From an uncultured Prochlorococcus sp. (GTDB taxonomy: Bacteria > Cyanobacteriota > Cyanobacteriia > PCC-6307 > Cyanobiaceae): a DNA stretch of 64,000 nucleotides. Position numbers and translations under genes: made by a program. Under the pieces are notes generated by a model. The model saw only the letters and a program-made list of their open reading frames with translations. It was not told where the DNA came from and did not search any database. The stretch spans positions 1 through 64,000 of the forward strand of contig CACHEM010000004.1 in the NCBI GenBank assembly GCA_902578845.1, given 5' to 3'. Below, piece by piece: positions 56,385 through 64,000 of this stretch; within the stretch, counting starts at the first letter, position 1, and every line of letters begins with the position of its first letter.

Positions 56385-56858
56385 TTATTTAAAATATTCT
56401 TTTAAATCCCTCTCAACAGAGGGGGGTACCATGTGATTAATTTCACCACCAAATTTCGCAACTTCTTTTACTAAAGAACTACTAAGAAAACTATAATTTG
56501 TATTTGTCGATAAAAATATAGTTTCAATATCATTATTAAGAGATTTATTTGTATGAGCAATCTGAAGTTCATACTCAAAATCACTCATTGCTCTCAAGCC
56601 TCTAAGAATAAGATTAGCTTTTAGATCATTTGCACAATCAACAGTTAGACCAGAATAAGAAATAACTTCAATATTAGGTAAATGAGAAAGAGAATTTTTT
56701 ATTTGAATTATTCTTCTTTCAAGATTAAATGTTGGTGTTTTAGAAGTATTTTCTAAAACAGCAACTACTAGATTGCCAAATATTTTTTCAGCCCTTTCTA
56801 TTAAATCAAGATGCCCATTTGTTAAAGGATCAAATGTACCTGGATAAAGAATTTTCAT
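56385..56858 (-). CDS. coaD: phosphopantetheine adenylyltransferase
   Basis: CoaD makes dephospho-CoA from 4'-phosphopantetheine and ATP. The 157-residue protein begins [21 protein letters not shown], containing the TxGH nucleotide-binding motif of the family, and has [17 protein letters not shown] and the conserved [12 protein letters not shown]. It lies between dacB and the flavin reductase gene and is divergent from the latter. Confidence 0.96.
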   Translation of the reverse strand: MKILYPGTFDPLTNGHLDLIERAEKIFGNLVVAVLENTSKTPTFNLERRIIQIKNSLSHLPNIEVISYSGLTVDCANDLKANLILRGLRAMSDFEYELQIAHTNKSLNNDIETIFLSTNTNYSFLSSSLVKEVAKFGGEINHMVPPSVERDLKEYFK

Positions 56859-56917
56859 GAATTTATTATGATCGAATAAGAAATTTAGTTAAAATAAGAT
56901 TATTAGATAAATCAATT

Positions 56918-57406
56918 ATGACATTAAATCTAGAAGCAAAAAAAATCTTATTAAGAAAAATACCTCACGGATTATTTATTTGTGGCGTTAGAGACGAGGA
57001 TAAAAATGAAGTGAATGGATTTACTGCAAGTTGGGTGACTCAAGGTTCTTTCACCCCACCATTAGTTGTAATGGCTGTTAGAGCAGAGGGTTCTAGTCAT
57101 GAAATAATAAAGTCAACCAATAAGTTCTCATTAAATGTGCTCAAAAGTGATCAAAAGGATCTAGCAGCTGTTTTCTTTAAACCTCAAAAAGCATTAGGTG
57201 GTAGATTTGAATCTGTTGAATTTAATTTAGGTGAGCTTGGATTGCCTATTTTAGTTGATAGTGTTGGTGGAGTTGAATGTAATGTTGTTGGAAGTGTTAT
57301 GCATGGAGACCATACCGTTTTTGTAGGAGAGGTTCAATCTGCTTATCTGAATAATGATGTTGACTCACTAAATTTATCTTCAACTGGCTGGAATTATGGA
57401 GGTTAA
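56918..57406 (+). CDS. flavin reductase family protein
   Basis: The 162-residue protein has the flavin-reductase/HpaC split-barrel fold pattern: NGFTASWVTQGSFTPPLVVMAV near the N-terminus, FSLNVLKSDQKDLA and HGDHTVFVGEVQSA. The last motif is a conserved part of the FMN-binding family. The electron acceptor partner is unknown; the related cyanobacterial flavodiiron C-terminal domain is similar, but no diiron domain is attached here. It is followed 9 bp later by uvrC. Confidence 0.85.
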   Translation: MTLNLEAKKILLRKIPHGLFICGVRDEDKNEVNGFTASWVTQGSFTPPLVVMAVRAEGSSHEIIKSTNKFSLNVLKSDQKDLAAVFFKPQKALGGRFESVEFNLGELGLPILVDSVGGVECNVVGSVMHGDHTVFVGEVQSAYLNNDVDSLNLSSTGWNYGG

Positions 57407-57415
57407 CCATTATAA

Positions 57416-59374
57416 ATGAGTAATTCCTCTATCGAAAAAATAGATAACAAATATAATTTTAAAATTGAATATAAATTAATTAATAATAAGGAGTTATTAA
57501 AATCAAGATTATCCGAAATTCCAAAGTCATCTGGTTGTTATCTTTTTAAAGATATTGATAGTAACTTACTTTATATCGGTAAATCTAAAAAACTACGCAG
57601 TAGAGTTAGTAGTTATTTCAACAATTATTCAGATTTAACACCCCGATTAAGTTTGATGGTTCGTCAAATAACTGAAATTGAAATAATAGTCACAGATAGC
57701 GAATATGAAGCATTAAATTTAGAGTCAAATTTAATTAAAACAAACAAACCATACTTTAATATTCTTTTAAAGGATGATAAGAAATATCCATATCTTTGTA
57801 TAACTTGGAGTGAAAAATATCCTCGAATATTTATTACAAGAAGAAGAAGAAATAGAAATAATTTAGATAGATATTATGGACCTTATGTTGATGTCGGATT
57901 ATTAAGGAAAACATTATTTACGATAAAAAAAATATTTCCACTTAGACAAAGACCAAGGCCAGTTTATAAAGATAGAACTTGTTTAAATTATTCAATAGGA
58001 AGATGTCCAGGTGTTTGCCAAGAAGTTATATCATCTGAAGATTATAAAAAAATAATGAAACAAGTATCTATGATATTTCAGGGAAGAAATGATGACTTAG
58101 AAATATTTTTACAAAAAAAAATGCTGCAATTTTCAAATGATTTAGATTATGAGAATGCAGCAAAAATAAGGGACCAAATTTCAGGTTTAAAATTATTAAC
58201 TGAATCACAAAAAATATCAATACCAGATTCTTCAATTAATAGAGATATCTTTGGAATAGTTTCAGAAAAAAGTGTAGCTAGTATACAAATTTTCCAAATG
58301 AGATCTGGTAAGCTCATTGGGAGAATTGGCTATAGTCAAAAATTAAATAATGAAGATGAAAATCTTATTTTACAAAAGATATTAGAAGAGCATTATATGA
58401 ATGTTGAAGCTGTAGAAATACCATCAGAAATTCTTATTCAATATAAACTTCCAAAACAAGCAACCATAGAGGATTGGTTAACGGAGCTAAGAAAAAAGAA
58501 AGTAAAAATCTTAATCCCAAAAAGAAATAAAAAACATGAAACTGTAGAAATGGTTTTAAAAAATGCGAAATTGGAATTAGATAGAATATTAAATGGGATA
58601 CAAGATAATGAATCATCAATTGAGGATCTTGCCCAGATACTTGAATTAAGCGAACAACCTAAAAGAATTGAAGGTTATGATATAAGCCATATTCAAGGTA
58701 GTGACCCTGTAGCATCACAAGTGGTTTTTATTGATGGGATTCCTTCTAAACAGCATTATAGGAAATATAAAATTAAAGATCCAAACGTTTTTGTGGGACA
58801 TAGTGATGATTTTGCTTCGATATATGAAGTAATACATAGAAGGTTTAAAAAATGGTCAAGATTTAAAACAAGCGGAGGGGATTTTTCAATATTAAATGAT
58901 AAAACGAATAGTAAATTAGACAATGAATTGCTATCAGATTGGCCTGATTTAATAATGATTGATGGAGGAAAAGGACAGTTAAATGCAGCTATTAAAGCAC
59001 TAAAAGAATTAAATCTTGAGGAAGAAGTAACTATATGTTCATTAGCAAAAAAAAATGAAGAAATATTTATTCCAGGATTTACTAAGTCTCTTGATACTGA
59101 TGAAAATCAAAAAGGAGTTCTTCTATTAAGAAGGGTAAGAGATGAAGCTCATAGATTTGCATTATCTTTTCATAGAGACAAAAGATCTAAGAGAATGAAT
59201 AGATCTCAATTGTCCCAAATCAGTGGATTAGGACCATCAAGAATAAGAGAATTGCTTGAGCATTTTAAATCAATAGACGCGATAAGAATAGCTAGTAAAG
59301 AGGATTTATCAAAAGTTAAAGGACTTGGAAAAAATTCAGTAAATGATATATATGAATATTTTAACGAGTTATAA
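57416..59374 (+). CDS. uvrC: excinuclease ABC subunit C
   Basis: UvrC makes the two incisions of nucleotide excision repair. The 652-residue protein has the GIY-YIG nuclease near residues 35-65 (SGCYLFKDIDSNLLYIGKS), the Cys-rich CLNYSIGRCPGVCQE, a UVR motif (FSNDLDYENAAKIRDQI), the RNaseH-like domain beginning RIEGYDISHIQGSDPVAS and a helix-hairpin-helix end (SQISGLGPSRIRELLEHF). It is the larger of two DNA-repair loci here, the other being umuDC. Confidence 0.97.
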   Translation: MSNSSIEKIDNKYNFKIEYKLINNKELLKSRLSEIPKSSGCYLFKDIDSNLLYIGKSKKLRSRVSSYFNNYSDLTPRLSLMVRQITEIEIIVTDSEYEALNLESNLIKTNKPYFNILLKDDKKYPYLCITWSEKYPRIFITRRRRNRNNLDRYYGPYVDVGLLRKTLFTIKKIFPLRQRPRPVYKDRTCLNYSIGRCPGVCQEVISSEDYKKIMKQVSMIFQGRNDDLEIFLQKKMLQFSNDLDYENAAKIRDQISGLKLLTESQKISIPDSSINRDIFGIVSEKSVASIQIFQMRSGKLIGRIGYSQKLNNEDENLILQKILEEHYMNVEAVEIPSEILIQYKLPKQATIEDWLTELRKKKVKILIPKRNKKHETVEMVLKNAKLELDRILNGIQDNESSIEDLAQILELSEQPKRIEGYDISHIQGSDPVASQVVFIDGIPSKQHYRKYKIKDPNVFVGHSDDFASIYEVIHRRFKKWSRFKTSGGDFSILNDKTNSKLDNELLSDWPDLIMIDGGKGQLNAAIKALKELNLEEEVTICSLAKKNEEIFIPGFTKSLDTDENQKGVLLLRRVRDEAHRFALSFHRDKRSKRMNRSQLSQISGLGPSRIRELLEHFKSIDAIRIASKEDLSKVKGLGKNSVNDIYEYFNEL

Positions 59375-59461
59375 ATATTAATTAATTTTTGAAAAATAGA
59401 TTTCTTGATATTGTTAAATATAACTATATTAAAAATATATATTTTAAATTAATCTATTAAT

Positions 59462-60028
59462 TTGGCAGCTGAAGCATATCTCTGGTTTAAATCACTGCAC
59501 ATTATTGGTGTAATCGTTTGGTTTGCGGGACTTTTTTATTTAGTAAGACTTTTTATATATCATGAAGAATCTAAAAATATGGATAATGAATTAAAAATTG
59601 CCTTTAATAAACAATACACCTTGATGGAAAAAAGGCTGGCGAATATAATCACAACACCTGGGATGATATTAGCTTTAAGTATGGCCATTTGCATGGTTAT
59701 TATGCAACCAAGTTGGTTAAGTGAGAAGTGGTTGCAAATTAAAATTTCTTTTGTTTTAGCATTAGTAATTTATCATTCTTATTGTTATAAAATAATGTAT
59801 TCATTACAAAATGCTACTTCAACCATTTCAGCAAAAAACCTTAGATTATTAAATGAATTGCCTACTTTATTATTATTTATAATTGTACTTTTAGTTATTT
59901 TTAAAAATAATTTTCCAACTAGTGTTGCTACATGGAGCGTAGTTGGACTAATTATTTTCATGTTGGCTTCAATACAATTATATGCAAAGATTAGAAAGAA
60001 AAATGAGAATTCATTAAGTAATGAATAG
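59462..60028 (+). CDS. hemJ: HemJ-type protoporphyrinogen IX oxidase (UPF0093)
   Basis: The 188-residue protein has four hydrophobic segments and the UPF0093 signature AYLWFKSLHIIGVIVWFAGLFYLVRLFIYHEE, split here as LWFKSLHIIGVIVWFAGLFY with the following histidines, and MEKRLANIITTPGM. Cyanobacterial HemJ oxidises protoporphyrinogen IX on the path to haem and chlorophyll. The start is TTG 59462. It overlaps the PHP gene by 8 bp. Confidence 0.9.
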   Translation: MAAEAYLWFKSLHIIGVIVWFAGLFYLVRLFIYHEESKNMDNELKIAFNKQYTLMEKRLANIITTPGMILALSMAICMVIMQPSWLSEKWLQIKISFVLALVIYHSYCYKIMYSLQNATSTISAKNLRLLNELPTLLLFIIVLLVIFKNNFPTSVATWSVVGLIIFMLASIQLYAKIRKKNENSLSNE

Positions 60029-60668
60029 GGAAGACTTAGTAAAATTAACTTCCAATATTAATAAAAATAGTTGTCCTAAAAATATTAATTTTCACTGTCA
60101 TACAAAATTTAGTGATGGAAGTCTAGAACCATACGAACTTTTAGAACAAGCTTATAAAAATAACTTGAAATTTTTATCAATAACCGATCATCATACAATT
60201 AAAGCTCATGAATATATAAAAAAAAATAATATACTCAAAAATTATCCTAAAGATTCTTTTACATTAATCTCGGGAATAGAAATTAATTGTTTGATTCTAG
60301 GATGTTTAGTACATGTAATTGGATTGGGAATAGATATAAAAAGTAAATACCTAAATCCCTACATCCTTGGAGAGTCTCCAATAGGTAATGATTTAAATAT
60401 TAAATCAGTTATTAAAGCAATAAATTTAGCTGGTGGTTTATCATTTCTTGCACATCCAGCGAGATACAGGATTCCCTTTTATAAATTAATTCCAGAGGCC
60501 AAAATACAAGGTATTGATGGAATAGAGGTTTGGTACGATTATGAACTTAATGAAGTATGGAATCCTAGTTTATTTGTATGTTCAGAAATAGATAAATTGG
60601 CAGATAAATATTCAATGCTAAAAACATGCGGAACAGATAGTCATGGACTTTCGCTTTTAGGTAGATAA
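60021..60668 (+). CDS. PHP-domain metal-dependent phosphoesterase
   Basis: The 215-residue protein has the PHP metal-binding motifs: FHCHTKFSDGSLEPYEL (HxH), ITDHHTIKAHEY, SGIEINCL, FLAHPARYR and the terminal CGTDSHG. Such proteins are phosphoesterases or nucleases of the TrpH/YciV type (3',5'-nucleotide phosphatase and similar). The substrate is not evident. It overlaps hemJ by 8 bp and converges with cobN, one base away. Confidence 0.86.
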   Translation: MNREDLVKLTSNINKNSCPKNINFHCHTKFSDGSLEPYELLEQAYKNNLKFLSITDHHTIKAHEYIKKNNILKNYPKDSFTLISGIEINCLILGCLVHVIGLGIDIKSKYLNPYILGESPIGNDLNIKSVIKAINLAGGLSFLAHPARYRIPFYKLIPEAKIQGIDGIEVWYDYELNEVWNPSLFVCSEIDKLADKYSMLKTCGTDSHGLSLLGR

Positions 60669-60669
60669 T

Positions 60670-63600
60670 TCAGAATTCGTTTTTTTCAATTATTGAATCA
60701 GTATTAATAATAATGTTCTTTAAATTTTCAATGACATCTGATGAACAATTCTTCCACATTTTTCTATTGACAATTTCAAGAAATCTTTGTGCAATATCTC
60801 TTAAAGCCCATGGATTATTCTCTAGAAAGAAATTCCTAAGATCCAGATCACATAACCATGATTTATAAACTTCCTCATAACACCAATCTGAGACAACTTC
60901 AGTAGAAGCATCAAAAGCATATAAATAATCTAGTGTCGCTGAAAATTCAAACGCTCCTTTATAACCATTATCCTTCATTCCATTTATCCATTTAGGGTTA
61001 AGTATTCTTGATATAACAACTTTATTAATTTCATCTTGTAATTTTGAAATTGTAGATAATCCAAATTTTGATAAATCACCATGATACATTTCAGGTAATT
61101 TACCGCTTAATTTTTTTATTGCTGAAGATAATCCACCCTGAAACTGATAATAATCATCAGAATCTAAAATATCATGTTCCTTATTGTCTTGATTATGAAC
61201 AACTAACTGCACTTTTTTAAGAGCATTTTTTAATGATTTTTTATCTTCTATAGGTTCAAGATTATCACTGTAAATCCACTTACTCCAATTAAGAAAAGAT
61301 TCTCCAAAATCATCAATATTTTCCCAATTAGAATTTGAAATTAGTTCTTGCAGACCAGCTCCATATGAACCTGGCGCTGACCCAAATATACGATTAATTG
61401 CATCACCATCCTTTGATGCCGCAGCAAGAGGGTTAAATTTATCATCCTCATTAAGATTAGAAACAAGATTTATTGCTTTAGAAGTTAATTTAATTAATTG
61501 TGGAAATGCATCTCTAAACATTCCCGAAATTCTTAAAGTAACATCAACTCTTGGTCTTTCGAGAACAGATAAAGGAATGATTTCTAGATCAACTACTCTT
61601 CTCGAAGGACCATCCCAAATAGGCTGTACTCCTAATAAATATAGTATTTGACAAATGTCTTCACCACCATTTCTCATTGTGGATGTAGCCCATACAGATA
61701 TTGCTATATTTTTTAAATCTTCTCCATTATCTTGTTTGTATAAATTAAGTATTTGTGAAGCGGACTGACAACCAACACTCCATGCTGATTCAGTTGGCAG
61801 TCCTCTCGAATCTACTGAAAAGAAATTTTTACCAGTGGGTAAAGTTTCAGTTTTACCTCTCGTAGGGGCTCCAGATGGACCACTTTTTACATATTGTCCA
61901 TTTAATGAATTAATAAATGATAATTTCTCATTATATGAAGAATTAATGATTGGATATAGAATCTCTTTTTTTAATAATAAAAAATACTTATTATGTTTTT
62001 TTTCATTAAAGAAATAGTCTATTATTTTCTGATTTTTATATTTTTCTAGTTTTTTTATATTGGTATTCTTTTTGTAAAAAAACAAATATATTAAATACTT
62101 TGCTTGTTGTTCCAAAAAATCAATAGCCATTCTAAAGTTTAAAATGTTTTTGTTGGAAAAAATCAATAATATTTTTTTATCCTTTTCACTTAACATTTGA
62201 TCATATTGATTTGTCCAAGGATTCAAATCTAGTTTTAAATGTTTTGCTATATATTGAATAACACCAATTCTGTTGGCATTTGGTACTCTAGCAATACACA
62301 AGAATAAATTTATTTCATTAATGTCATTCTCCCTACTGCCAAAAATATGCAAACCTGTCCTAATTTGAGATTCTTTAATTTTGCAAAGAAAAGAATCAAT
62401 TTCTTCTATTTGATTATTTTTATTCTTTAAAGTAATTTCGCTAAAATCTTTTTTAATTAATTCAAAAATGTAATTTTCTATTATTTCAATCCGATTAGAA
62501 TTTAATAATTTTGCTTCAAAATATTCGTCTAAATAATTTTCTAATATTGAATATTTTCCATATAATTCTGACCTATCCAAAGGAGGGGTTAAATGATCAA
62601 TAATTGTTGCAGCAGTTCTTCTTTTTGCTTGGGATCCTTCTCCTGGATCATTTACGATAAAGGGATATATGTTTGGTATTGCTGGACAAATAATATTTGG
62701 AAAACATTTATTGCTGAGACCTATAGATTTACCAGGTAACCATTCAACAGTCCCATGTTTACCAATATGGCACATAGCATTTGCATTAAAAACTTTTTCA
62801 ATCCAAAAATATTGTGCTAAATATCTATGGGGAGGTGGAAGATCGGGAGAATGAATATCTCTATCAGTGAAAGCATCATAACCTCGTTGAGGTTGAATCA
62901 ATAATGTTATTTTTCCAAATCTAATACCATTTATTGAGAAGCCTTTATTATCTAGATCGATCGCATCAGATGGTGTACCCCAACGACTAACAATAATATT
63001 TTTGGGATCAAGTTCTAAATAATTCCAATATTTTAAATATTCACTAAGTGGTAAGTAATCTAATGGTTTATTATTTTGAGATTCAATATCATTAGTTCTA
63101 GTTTTTATAAGCATTGACATTAATTCCGAAGAATCTTGAGGATAATTACAAGATCCAAGGTCATAACCTTCTTCTTTTAACCAATTAAGAATATTTATTA
63201 TAGAAGATGGTGTATTTAGACCAACGCCATTACCGATTCTTCCGTTCTTTACTGGATAATTACTTATTACTAAACAAATTCTTTTATCAAAATTATTAAG
63301 TTTCTGAAGTTTAACATAATTTGTTGCAAATTTTGAAATCCATTGAATACCTACTTGATCAGCTTTGTAACTAGTAATTTCACTATATAGTGTATTTTTC
63401 TTAGAAATTATTTCTTTAAATGCTGAAGGACAGGTAGTAATTCTTCCATCAAATTCAGGAATAATTATTTGCATTAATAAATCAGATGAATTCATTCCAA
63501 TAGATGAATTTAACCACTTTTTTCTTGATCTATTAGAAGAAAGAAGCTGTAAAATTGGAATTTTAAGAGAAGTAAAAATATTTGTTGAATTTTCAATTAA

Positions 63601-64000
63601 ATCATTATTTTTGATTTGAGATGAAGAAAATGAAGTTGTGGTAATTATTAGTTTAATATCTTCTTTTTTAAAAATGTCTATTAATTTCTTCTGAATAATA
63701 TGATCTTTTAGTGTTGAAATAAAAAATGTTTTAGGAGATAATCCGGATTTTCTTAATTGCAAGTTAAGTTTTTCGTTTACTTCAATTTCATTAGCCAAAA
63801 AAAGTGATTTATAGGATATTATTCCTATCTTTTCGCCTTTTTCATTTTTCCAATCATATAAATAGGGATCTGCATAAAAAGTGATATTCAAAAAATCAGC
63901 AGGAATTAATTTTTCATCTAAAACTAAATAATTTAAACAATTAAGAAACTTTCTATAATTATCCAGTCCTCCAGATCTTAGTAATCTAGATATATTTAAT
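60670..64000 (-). CDS. cobN: cobaltochelatase subunit CobN (5' end cut by window edge)
   Basis: CobN is the large subunit of the aerobic cobaltochelatase that inserts cobalt in B12 synthesis. The frame is open from base 64000, so the N-terminus lies outside; about 1,110 residues are visible. Recognisable regions are RIGNGVGLNTPSS, HIGKHGTVEWLPGK, the metal-chelatase patch NDPGEGSQAKRRTAATIIDHLTPP, split here as NDPGEGSQAKRR, and VDSRGLPTESAW near residue 700. The Mg-chelatase BchH/ChlH is a relative, but the visible order fits CobN. The TTG at 63891 is not the true start. Confidence 0.92.
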   Translation of the reverse strand, partial: LNISRLLRSGGLDNYRKFLNCLNYLVLDEKLIPADFLNITFYADPYLYDWKNEKGEKIGIISYKSLFLANEIEVNEKLNLQLRKSGLSPKTFFISTLKDHIIQKKLIDIFKKEDIKLIITTTSFSSSQIKNNDLIENSTNIFTSLKIPILQLLSSNRSRKKWLNSSIGMNSSDLLMQIIIPEFDGRITTCPSAFKEIISKKNTLYSEITSYKADQVGIQWISKFATNYVKLQKLNNFDKRICLVISNYPVKNGRIGNGVGLNTPSSIINILNWLKEEGYDLGSCNYPQDSSELMSMLIKTRTNDIESQNNKPLDYLPLSEYLKYWNYLELDPKNIIVSRWGTPSDAIDLDNKGFSINGIRFGKITLLIQPQRGYDAFTDRDIHSPDLPPPHRYLAQYFWIEKVFNANAMCHIGKHGTVEWLPGKSIGLSNKCFPNIICPAIPNIYPFIVNDPGEGSQAKRRTAATIIDHLTPPLDRSELYGKYSILENYLDEYFEAKLLNSNRIEIIENYIFELIKKDFSEITLKNKNNQIEEIDSFLCKIKESQIRTGLHIFGSRENDINEINLFLCIARVPNANRIGVIQYIAKHLKLDLNPWTNQYDQMLSEKDKKILLIFSNKNILNFRMAIDFLEQQAKYLIYLFFYKKNTNIKKLEKYKNQKIIDYFFNEKKHNKYFLLLKKEILYPIINSSYNEKLSFINSLNGQYVKSGPSGAPTRGKTETLPTGKNFFSVDSRGLPTESAWSVGCQSASQILNLYKQDNGEDLKNIAISVWATSTMRNGGEDICQILYLLGVQPIWDGPSRRVVDLEIIPLSVLERPRVDVTLRISGMFRDAFPQLIKLTSKAINLVSNLNEDDKFNPLAAASKDGDAINRIFGSAPGSYGAGLQELISNSNWENIDDFGESFLNWSKWIYSDNLEPIEDKKSLKNALKKVQLVVHNQDNKEHDILDSDDYYQFQGGLSSAIKKLSGKLPEMYHGDLSKFGLSTISKLQDEINKVVISRILNPKWINGMKDNGYKGAFEFSATLDYLYAFDASTEVVSDWCYEEVYKSWLCDLDLRNFFLENNPWALRDIAQRFLEIVNRKMWKNCSSDVIENLKNIIINTDSIIEKNEF

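Noticed and set aside
1..64000. CRISPR arrays, insertion sequences, prophage, rRNA, further tRNAs
   Set aside because: No direct-repeat arrays, transposase or integrase frames, or additional T-arm patterns were seen on either strand by eye.

Overview
The window looks like a core chromosomal segment of a very AT-rich, streamlined marine picocyanobacterium, most likely a high-light-adapted Prochlorococcus. Support comes from photosystem genes (psb28, psaK, a PAM68-like assembly factor), GUN4 and HemJ (tetrapyrrole pathway), CobN (B12), several cyanobacterial families of unknown function (DUF3082, DUF3110, DUF1995, DUF2499, DUF3593), very short intergenic gaps, frequent 1-26 bp gene overlaps, and AT-rich third codon positions throughout. 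I see no prophage, insertion sequence, integrase, CRISPR array or compositional island. The strain assignment is inference; no database was searched.

Layout. 1-2.6 kb (minus): DMT transporter, small secreted protein, ruvA, rpsO and a PAM68-like gene that runs off the left edge. 2.7-7.8 kb: dnaG (plus), then minus-strand umuD-umuC behind a LexA-like operator, a small HExxH protein, rlmH and an acidic protein. 7.9-13.7 kb (plus): ksgA, ispE, DUF3082, a 31-residue membrane-peptide candidate, pdhB, secD, secF. 13.7-20.3 kb: AI-2E transporter, psb28, mnmH, gun4, an RsbW-like ATPase, a methyltransferase, then glnA with an NtcA-type promoter and a strong hairpin terminator. 20.5-29.3 kb: serine/alanine-glyoxylate aminotransferase, tadA, PLP decarboxylase, a 45-residue membrane peptide, then a minus-strand block of GTPase, lspA, bioY, ABC permease and pyruvate kinase. 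29.4-40.4 kb: MazG-like protein, YggT, scpB, ilvA, dxs, psaK, DUF3593-DUF2499-prxQ-rpmB, htpG, hisZ, suhB, ferredoxin. 40.4-44.5 kb (plus): tRNA-Ser(GGA), dnaK, dnaJ, DUF3110, cyclophilin. 44.5-64 kb: ribBA, argC, purN, pgi, leuS, dapF, cysteine desulfurase, DUF1995, dacB, coaD, flavin reductase, uvrC, hemJ, PHP phosphoesterase, and cobN running off the right edge.

The genes are mostly housekeeping. Isoprenoid steps (dxs, ispE) and pyruvate metabolism (pyk, pdhB) feed the same precursor pool. The dnaK-dnaJ pair and htpG are chaperones, and umuDC is a DNA-damage tolerance unit. No gene-free stretch exceeds about 300 bases; the largest, about 215 bp each, lie upstream of dnaK (nothing recognisable) and between glnA and the aminotransferase (promoter elements). 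I did not find a clear new multi-gene system. The best leads are two small membrane peptides, the HExxH protein beside umuDC, the missing canonical start of scpB, and a pyruvate kinase whose extra domain has lost its catalytic histidine.
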